Positions 58,451-64,000 of a DNA stretch of 64,000 nucleotides are shown here, in pieces. Positions within the stretch are counted from its first letter, which is position 1, and every line of letters starts with the position of its first letter. The notes beneath the pieces are model-generated. The model was not told where the DNA came from. It searched no databases and saw only the letters and a list, made by a program, of their open reading frames with translations. Location of the stretch: contig CXTY01000034.1 of assembly GCA_001404055.1 (NCBI GenBank), forward strand, positions 62,001-126,000, read 5' to 3'. The position numbers and the translations under genes were made by a program. This DNA comes from Roseibium album (GTDB taxonomy: Bacteria > Pseudomonadota > Alphaproteobacteria > Rhizobiales > Stappiaceae).

Positions 58451-59312
58451 AGTTTAAGCCCGATCTTGTCTTTTTTTGTTCATAGTCCGGCCTGGTATCG
58501 CAACGCTCCCGACTTCCTGGTCCCACATCCAGGTCATCAGGTCCCACTAGCATCATGATTACGGAATCTTCGGCAGAAAGCATCTCGCCAATTGCGTCAG
58601 AATCCCCACACCAAACTCACTTGAGACTAAGCAGAAGGACTAATACACTGGATCGATAGATAAAATCTACGGAAAAAATGGATTTATTGACCATTTTTTA
58701 CACTAGCATCAGTCTATTGACGATCAAAACTCCACCTGCCCCAGAAAGAGCTTACAACTATGGATAATTGATCGAATGCAAACCCGGAAAAAAACGTCGG
58801 AATATTTATTATCGATAATTATATGCAAATAGAAACAAAAATAAAATCTATGAATAATCTAGCCAAATTTTCTTAACCTCACGGCACTTTGTTAAATCGA
58901 TATACTTTAACTTCTTTGCTGACCCCTGACATTTATTACGGTTTGCTATCACATTTTGGACATTACTTATATCCGGAGAAACTGAACACCTCGCCGAGGA
59001 TGAATCGACGCGACCTTTACCAGCAACTGGCGCATCCTCCGCGTGTAACGCTGCGGAACAATCAAAACCAATCTATCCACATTAAAGACGTGTTTTTGCT
59101 GTTTGCCGCGTAAAACACCAAGCAATTCTTCTCAGTGAGACACGTCACACGACAGGCTCAGTCAAAGGAAACAGCGTTGAAACCCGGATAAAAGTGGCAC
59201 ATTGTGCACTTCTTGATTGACAATTTAGCAGCAAGGTTATTTCTGTCAGCCAATTGGCACCACATAAACCTCTCCGATTATTCGGACCCAAGGCTTTCTG
59301 GAATAGAACTGT
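58451..59312. other. Long intergenic region with an A/T-rich palindrome (no gene seen)
   Basis: In 862 bp no convincing gene is seen; a 74-residue frame at 58889 has no recognised family and no ribosome site. AAAAAATGG (58673-58681) and CCATTTTTT (58691-58699) form a perfect 9-bp inverted repeat with a 9-nt loop in a strongly AT-rich stretch. It may be a regulatory or terminator-like structure. Confidence 0.4.
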
Positions 59313-59591
59313 ATGCCCGAATCAAAACCTAAAAACTCTGTGCCCGGCATGTCCCCTCAGCAATTTCGTCTATGGAGACGCACGCTTGGACTAAAGCAAA
59401 AAGATGCGGCCGACCGGCTCGGTTTGAAAAAGCGAATGATCCAGTATTATGAAAAGGGTAATCGCGACGGCCGAACGGTTGAAATACCAAAATCAATACG
59501 ACTTGCATGCTACGCATTGTCAGAGGGTATTGGCGATTTTGATGGCCAATTCACCACGCCAGCATCTACAGAAGTTTCCGACAGCGAATAA
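59313..59591 (+). CDS. XRE-family helix-turn-helix protein
   Basis: The 92-residue protein has an XRE/Cro-type HTH (MSPQQFRLWRRTLGLKQKDAADRLGLKKRMIQYYEKGNRD) in the middle, with short polar ends. It is 174 bp upstream of carB on the same strand. Its regulatory target is unknown; a role in car expression is only a possibility. Confidence 0.85.
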   Translation: MPESKPKNSVPGMSPQQFRLWRRTLGLKQKDAADRLGLKKRMIQYYEKGNRDGRTVEIPKSIRLACYALSEGIGDFDGQFTTPASTEVSDSE

Positions 59592-59764
59592 ATTGATCAT
59601 TCCAGTACGGAAAACGTTATCTTGACGACGAGTTGGGGTTTCCTACCGCGAAGCTTTTCCCTATAAGACGCGCTCAGCCAACATTGTCATTCACCTTAGG
59701 ACCGAGCCAGACCGAATAGCGGGCGCCGCTTTTCTGGATTGGCCGCTGCGAGCTGCGAGCCGAG

Positions 59765-62700
59765 ATGCCAAAACGTACAGATATCTCTTCCATCCTGATT
59801 ATTGGTGCCGGTCCGATCGTCATCGGTCAGGCCTGCGAATTTGACTATTCAGGCACCCAGGCCTGCAAGGCGCTGCGCGAAGAAGGCTATCGTATCATTT
59901 TGGTGAACTCGAATCCGGCCACGATCATGACCGATCCGGATCTCGCTGACGCCACCTATATTGAACCCATCACCCCCGAGCTGGTTGCGAAGATCATCGA
60001 AAAGGAGCGCCCGGACGCTCTGCTGCCAACCATGGGCGGCCAGACGGCACTTAACTGCGCGCTCGACCTGGAAGAGATGGGTGTTCTGGAAAAGTATGGC
60101 GTCGAGATGATCGGCGCGCGCGCGGATGTGATTGAAAAGGCCGAGGACCGGGAAAAGTTCAGGGCGGCCATGGACACAATCGGCCTTGAAAATCCCAGGG
60201 CCTGCATCGCATCGTCTCCGGCAATCCGCAACGAAGACGGCAAGATCGTCGGCTACGATCGTAATGCGGGCTATTTGGAAGCCATGCGCGCGATTGATGA
60301 AATTGGTCTGCCCGCGATTATTCGCCCCGCTTTCACACTCGGCGGTACCGGCGGCGGCGTTGCCTATAACCGCGAAGAGTTTGAAACCATCGTCCGGTCT
60401 GGCATCGACGCCTCGCCGGTCGGGCAGGTTCTGATCGACGAAAGCCTGCTCGGCTGGAAGGAATATGAGATGGAAGTGGTCCGCGACAAAGCGGATAACT
60501 GCATCATCATCTGCTCGATTGAAAACGTTGACCCAATGGGCGTGCACACGGGTGACTCCATCACCGTTGCTCCGGCGCTCACCTTGACTGATAAAGAATA
60601 TCAGATCATGCGCGACGCCTCGATTGCGGTGCTGCGTGAAATTGGCGTTGAAACCGGTGGGTCGAACGTTCAATTCGCCGTCGATCCTCAGATGGGTCGC
60701 CTCGTCGTCATCGAGATGAACCCACGTGTGTCTCGGTCTTCGGCACTGGCATCAAAAGCAACCGGTTTCCCGATTGCCAAAATCGCAGCCAAACTTGCGA
60801 TCGGCTATACGCTTGATGAGCTTGAAAATGACATCACCGGCGGCGCCACACCAGCCTCCTTTGAACCGACCATCGATTATGTTGTCACCAAGATCCCACG
60901 CTTTGCCTTCGAGAAGTTCCCAGGCTCTGAATCAAACCTGACCACGGCCATGAAATCGGTTGGCGAGGTCATGGCGATCGGCAGAACTTTCAATGAAAGC
61001 CTTCAAAAAGCGCTGCGCGGCCTCGAAACCGGCTTGAACGGGCTTGATGAAACCGACATTCCCGGCTTCGACCAGGGTGACGACAGAAACGCGCTGCGGG
61101 CTGCTGTCTCCACAGCGACACCCAACCGGCTGCTCAATGTCGCGCAGGCCATGCGCCTGGGTATGAACGTGAATGAAATTCATCAGGCCAGCGGTATCGA
61201 CACCTGGTTTCTGGAACAGATGGCAGACATTGTTGCCATGGAAGCCAAGGTCAGAAACATCGGCTTGCCAAGCGATGCGGCCAACCTTCGCAAATTGAAA
61301 TCCATGGGCTTCTCCGACGCCCGGCTGGCCAGTCTGTCTGGCGTGGATGCAAAAGATGTGGTGAAGCTGCGCGAAGAATTGGACGTTCATCCGGTTTACA
61401 AACGCATTGATACCTGCGCTGCCGAATTCGCGTCCCCTACCGCCTATATGTATTCCACCTACGAAGCTCCCTTCATGGGTGTTCCTGCCTGTGAAGCACA
61501 GCCCTCGGACAAAAAGAAAATTGTCATCCTGGGCGGTGGTCCAAACAGGATCGGTCAGGGAATTGAATTTGACTATTGCTGCTGTCACGCTGCGTTCGCA
61601 CTGGATGATGCAGGTTATGAGACGATTATGGTCAACTGCAATCCTGAGACCGTCTCCACCGACTATGACACGTCCGACCGGCTCTATTTCGAGCCGCTCA
61701 CCCCAGAAGACGTTCTGGAGATCATTCGCAAGGAACAGGAAAACGGCACCTTGCACGGCGTTATCGTCCAGTTCGGCGGCCAGACTCCGCTGAAACTTGC
61801 ACAGTCACTGGTGAAGGCAGGCGTTCCGATCCTAGGCACCGCCCCGGACATGATCGATCTTGCCGAGGACAGGGACAGGTTCCAGAAACTCCTGATCAAG
61901 CTCAACCTGAAACAACCGGAAAATGGCATTGCCTATTCTGTGGAACAGGGTCGGCTCATTGCGGGCAAGCTCGGTCTGCCGTTGGTTGTTCGTCCGTCTT
62001 ATGTTCTTGGTGGTCGAGCCATGCAGATCATCCGGGACGAGGAAGCGCTGAATTCCTATTTGCTCGGCACATTGCCGGAGTTGGTTCCAGCGGAAGTCCG
62101 GGCCAAGTATCCGAACGACAAGACTGGTCAGATCAATACGGTTCTTGGAACGAATCCGCTTCTTTTCGACCGTTACCTTGCAGGTGCCATCGAAGTAGAT
62201 GTCGACGCCCTGTGCGATGGCAAGGACGTTTTTGTCTGTGGCATCATGGAGCACATTGAAGAAGCAGGCATCCATTCGGGCGACAGCGCCTGTTCGCTTC
62301 CGCCGTTTTCACTCAAGCAAGACGTGCTTGAAGAACTGAAACGCCAGACCAAAGCCATGGCGCTTGCGCTGGAAGTGGTTGGATTGATGAATGTTCAATA
62401 CGCGATCAAGGACGGAGACATATACGTCCTTGAGGTAAACCCGCGCGCCTCCAGAACGGTTCCCTTTGTCGCCAAGACCATTGGTGTACCGGTCGCAAAG
62501 ATTGCCAGTCGGGTAATGGCCGGCGAGAGCATTGCTTCTTTTGGACTGACAGAGAAGAAATTCGACCACATAGCGGTAAAGGAAGCCGTGTTCCCGTTTG
62601 CACGATTCCCTGGCGTAGACACGATCCTCGGACCGGAAATGCGCTCCACGGGCGAAGTTATGGGGCTCGACACGGCATTTGGCACCGCTTTCGCAAAATC

Positions 62701-63127
62701 CCAGATCGGGTCGGGCACAGGAGTTCCTGAAAAAGGGACTGTTTTTGTGTCCATGCGCGATCAGGACAAGGAAGGTGTGGTTGAGGCCGTGCGCAACCTT
62801 GAAGCGGCCGGTTTTGCCATCATCGCCACGCATGGGACACAGAAGTTCCTTGAAGACAACGGCATCGAAGTCAAGAAGATCAACAAGGTTCTCGAGGGAC
62901 GGCCGCACATCGTTGACGTCATCAAGAACGGCGAAGTCCAACTCGTATTCAATACGACGGAGGGCGCGCAAGCTATTGCCGACAGCCGGTCCATGCGACG
63001 TGCTGCCTTGTTGAACAAGGTACCGTATTACACGACCCTTGCAGGATCGGTTGCTGCAGCCAAAGGCATCGCTGCCCATAAAGCGGGGACCCTGGAAGTA
63101 AGGCCTTTACAATCCTACTTCGGCTAG
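59765..63127 (+). CDS. carB: Carbamoyl-phosphate synthase large subunit
   Basis: The 1120-residue protein has two ATP-grasp halves. The first starts PKRTDISSILIIGAGPIVIGQACEFDYSGTQACKAL, with the repeat at about residue 590 (KKIVILGGGPNRIGQGIEFDYCCCHAAFAL). ELVVIEMNPRVSRSSALASKATGFPIAKIAAKLAIGYTL and its second-half equivalent carry the metal and ATP residues. The C-terminal MGS-like domain binds allosteric effectors. It makes carbamoyl phosphate with ammonia supplied by CarA. greA follows downstream. Confidence 0.97.
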   Translation: MPKRTDISSILIIGAGPIVIGQACEFDYSGTQACKALREEGYRIILVNSNPATIMTDPDLADATYIEPITPELVAKIIEKERPDALLPTMGGQTALNCALDLEEMGVLEKYGVEMIGARADVIEKAEDREKFRAAMDTIGLENPRACIASSPAIRNEDGKIVGYDRNAGYLEAMRAIDEIGLPAIIRPAFTLGGTGGGVAYNREEFETIVRSGIDASPVGQVLIDESLLGWKEYEMEVVRDKADNCIIICSIENVDPMGVHTGDSITVAPALTLTDKEYQIMRDASIAVLREIGVETGGSNVQFAVDPQMGRLVVIEMNPRVSRSSALASKATGFPIAKIAAKLAIGYTLDELENDITGGATPASFEPTIDYVVTKIPRFAFEKFPGSESNLTTAMKSVGEVMAIGRTFNESLQKALRGLETGLNGLDETDIPGFDQGDDRNALRAAVSTATPNRLLNVAQAMRLGMNVNEIHQASGIDTWFLEQMADIVAMEAKVRNIGLPSDAANLRKLKSMGFSDARLASLSGVDAKDVVKLREELDVHPVYKRIDTCAAEFASPTAYMYSTYEAPFMGVPACEAQPSDKKKIVILGGGPNRIGQGIEFDYCCCHAAFALDDAGYETIMVNCNPETVSTDYDTSDRLYFEPLTPEDVLEIIRKEQENGTLHGVIVQFGGQTPLKLAQSLVKAGVPILGTAPDMIDLAEDRDRFQKLLIKLNLKQPENGIAYSVEQGRLIAGKLGLPLVVRPSYVLGGRAMQIIRDEEALNSYLLGTLPELVPAEVRAKYPNDKTGQINTVLGTNPLLFDRYLAGAIEVDVDALCDGKDVFVCGIMEHIEEAGIHSGDSACSLPPFSLKQDVLEELKRQTKAMALALEVVGLMNVQYAIKDGDIYVLEVNPRASRTVPFVAKTIGVPVAKIASRVMAGESIASFGLTEKKFDHIAVKEAVFPFARFPGVDTILGPEMRSTGEVMGLDTAFGTAFAKSQIGSGTGVPEKGTVFVSMRDQDKEGVVEAVRNLEAAGFAIIATHGTQKFLEDNGIEVKKINKVLEGRPHIVDVIKNGEVQLVFNTTEGAQAIADSRSMRRAALLNKVPYYTTLAGSVAAAKGIAAHKAGTLEVRPLQSYFG

Positions 63128-63240
63128 GGCTATTATGTTCATTGACCAGCTGGGAAAGCACACCTTTTCCGGCTTGGTTTATTTTTGCAAAGCGCGGTCC
63201 TCAATAGAGGAGGACCCAATAAGTTGAAGGTCTGAGACCC

Positions 63241-63714
63241 ATGGAAAAAGTTCCTATGACCTCCGCCGGGAACAAAATGCTTCAGGAAGAACTGAAGCAG
63301 CGTACTACGGTCGAGCGTCCGAGCATCGTCGATGCGATTGCTGAAGCACGTGCGCATGGCGACCTCTCGGAAAATGCCGAATACCACGCTGCCAAGGAAG
63401 CACAAGGCCACAACGAAGGCAGGATTCAGGAACTTGAAGACAAACTGTCCCGCGCTGAAGTGATCGACGTGTCCAAACTGTCCGGCGATGTCGTCAAATT
63501 CGGCGCCACCGTTTCTCTGATCGATGAGGACACGGAAGAAGAAAAACGATACATGATCGTTGGTGATGTCGAATCAGACGTAAAACAGAACAAGGTCTCG
63601 ATTTCGTCGCCGATCTCCCGTGCCCTGATTGGAAAATCCGTTGGTGACAGCGTGGAAGTGGCCGCCCCCGGCGGAGCCCACTCCTACGAGATCGTGGAAG
63701 TCAAATTCATCTGA
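63241..63714 (+). CDS. greA: Transcription elongation factor GreA
   Basis: The 157-residue protein begins MEKVPMTSAGNKMLQEELKQRTTVERPSIVDAI, the usual GreA N-terminus, and GAAGG lies about ten bases upstream. The coiled-coil domain with EYHAAKEAQGHNEGRIQELEDKL and the C-terminal FKBP-like domain (GATVSLIDEDTEEEKRYMIVGDVESD) are complete. GreA rescues arrested RNA polymerase by stimulating transcript cleavage. The carB-greA order is typical. A small hairpin (GGTCCTC at 63196-63202 with GAGGACC at 63210-63216) lies just before it. Confidence 0.96.
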   Translation: MEKVPMTSAGNKMLQEELKQRTTVERPSIVDAIAEARAHGDLSENAEYHAAKEAQGHNEGRIQELEDKLSRAEVIDVSKLSGDVVKFGATVSLIDEDTEEEKRYMIVGDVESDVKQNKVSISSPISRALIGKSVGDSVEVAAPGGAHSYEIVEVKFI

Positions 63715-63805
63715 CCTTTCAAACTTCTCCAAAGATACGCTTTCTCCTTTGACGCCTGCCGGGCAATCGCTAAAGTAGCAACCGGCATGTGTCGGAGAGC
63801 GTTTG

Positions 63806-64000
63806 ATGGTCTTTCATATAATCGGTATGTGGCTTCTGGCAGCGGCGATCCCTCTATGGATCTATCGCTGGTTTGTCTATTCCAAGCTGAATAGCCGGGA
63901 ACGGCTCATCTTCAAGAGACTGCTCAAACACAGATACGAAAATGCGTTCGCCTTTGGCGCTCGGATTTTCGGATTTCTCGTCGCGCTTGCTGTTGCAGTA
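63806..64000 (+). CDS. Membrane protein, 5' part only (runs off window)
   Basis: Sixty-five codons are present from ATG 63806, with GGAGAG seven bases upstream. The start is hydrophobic (MVFHIIGMWLLAAAIPLWIYRW), then basic and polar (SRERLIFKRLLKHRYENA), then hydrophobic again (ARIFGFLVALAVAV). This looks like an inner-membrane protein with at least two helices. No family was recognised from this fragment. Confidence 0.6.
   Translation, partial: MVFHIIGMWLLAAAIPLWIYRWFVYSKLNSRERLIFKRLLKHRYENAFAFGARIFGFLVALAVAV

Noticed and set aside
58889..59113. 74-codon frame downstream of MerR
   Set aside because: No ribosome site, a TTG start and no recognised family.

Overview
The window looks like chromosomal DNA of a marine alphaproteobacterium, most likely a Roseibium/Labrenzia-type member of the Stappiaceae. 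This rests on the moderately high GC content, the macromolecular-synthesis block (yqeY-type gene, dnaG, rpoD) beside carA, carB and greA, a DddL-type DMSP lyase, a fused glycine/sarcosine/dimethylglycine methyltransferase with its own metK, and many TRAP and ABC binding proteins. The species is an inference. No phage, integrase, transposase or CRISPR array is visible.

Layout. (1) 1-9930: a probable catabolic island. A leftward operon (tautomerase-SnoaL fusion, hyuB, hyuA) diverges from a rightward operon (GntR/UTRA regulator, leuC-like, leuD-like, TRAP dctP-dctQ-dctM). (2) 10068-15510: a CAU tRNA, an AI-2E family membrane protein, a SIMPL protein, an ECF sigma factor with a carboxymuconolactone-decarboxylase-family partner, and an MFS transporter. 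(3) 15739-22166: two orphan family-3 binding proteins, a GNAT enzyme, speD-speE, a sarcosine-oxidase-like flavoprotein and dddL. (4) 22309-29340: a B12-type radical SAM protein, an arsR-permease-transglutaminase operon and a CreBC-like two-component system. (5) 29550-35673: an orphan peptidoglycan-binding/Tae4 amidase, LysR with a VOC/MFS pair, a DUF6428/ArsR pair with duplicate operators, and a flavin oxidoreductase. (6) 36217-39682: glycine betaine synthesis from glycine with metK. (7) 40082-49545: a degenerate tandem duplication of an MFS-sulfatase-methyltransferase unit, with a NitT/TauT-type ABC transporter and an orphan binding protein inside it. (8) 49562-64000: housekeeping genes (DUF930 protein, rpoD, dnaG, yqeY-type, carA, MerR, XRE, carB, greA).

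How the genes work together. The first island fits uptake of an organic acid by TRAP, then hydration/isomerisation by an aconitase-family enzyme and ATP-dependent hydantoinase or carboxylase chemistry; the substrate cannot be read from sequence. DddL, the betaine synthase with metK, and two amine-oxidase-type flavoproteins point to osmolyte and methyl metabolism. Several regulators have clear candidate operators. Both ArsR-type genes carry 7-N6-7 perfect palindromes, and a 10-bp direct repeat with 21-bp spacing lies upstream of the radical SAM gene.

The most unusual structural feature is the reciprocal decay at 40-49.5 kb. One MFS copy is intact while its paralogue is a 3' fragment. One sulfatase and one methyltransferase are intact while the other copies are deletion remnants. 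One of those deletions is exactly 297 bp, in frame, between short direct repeats.
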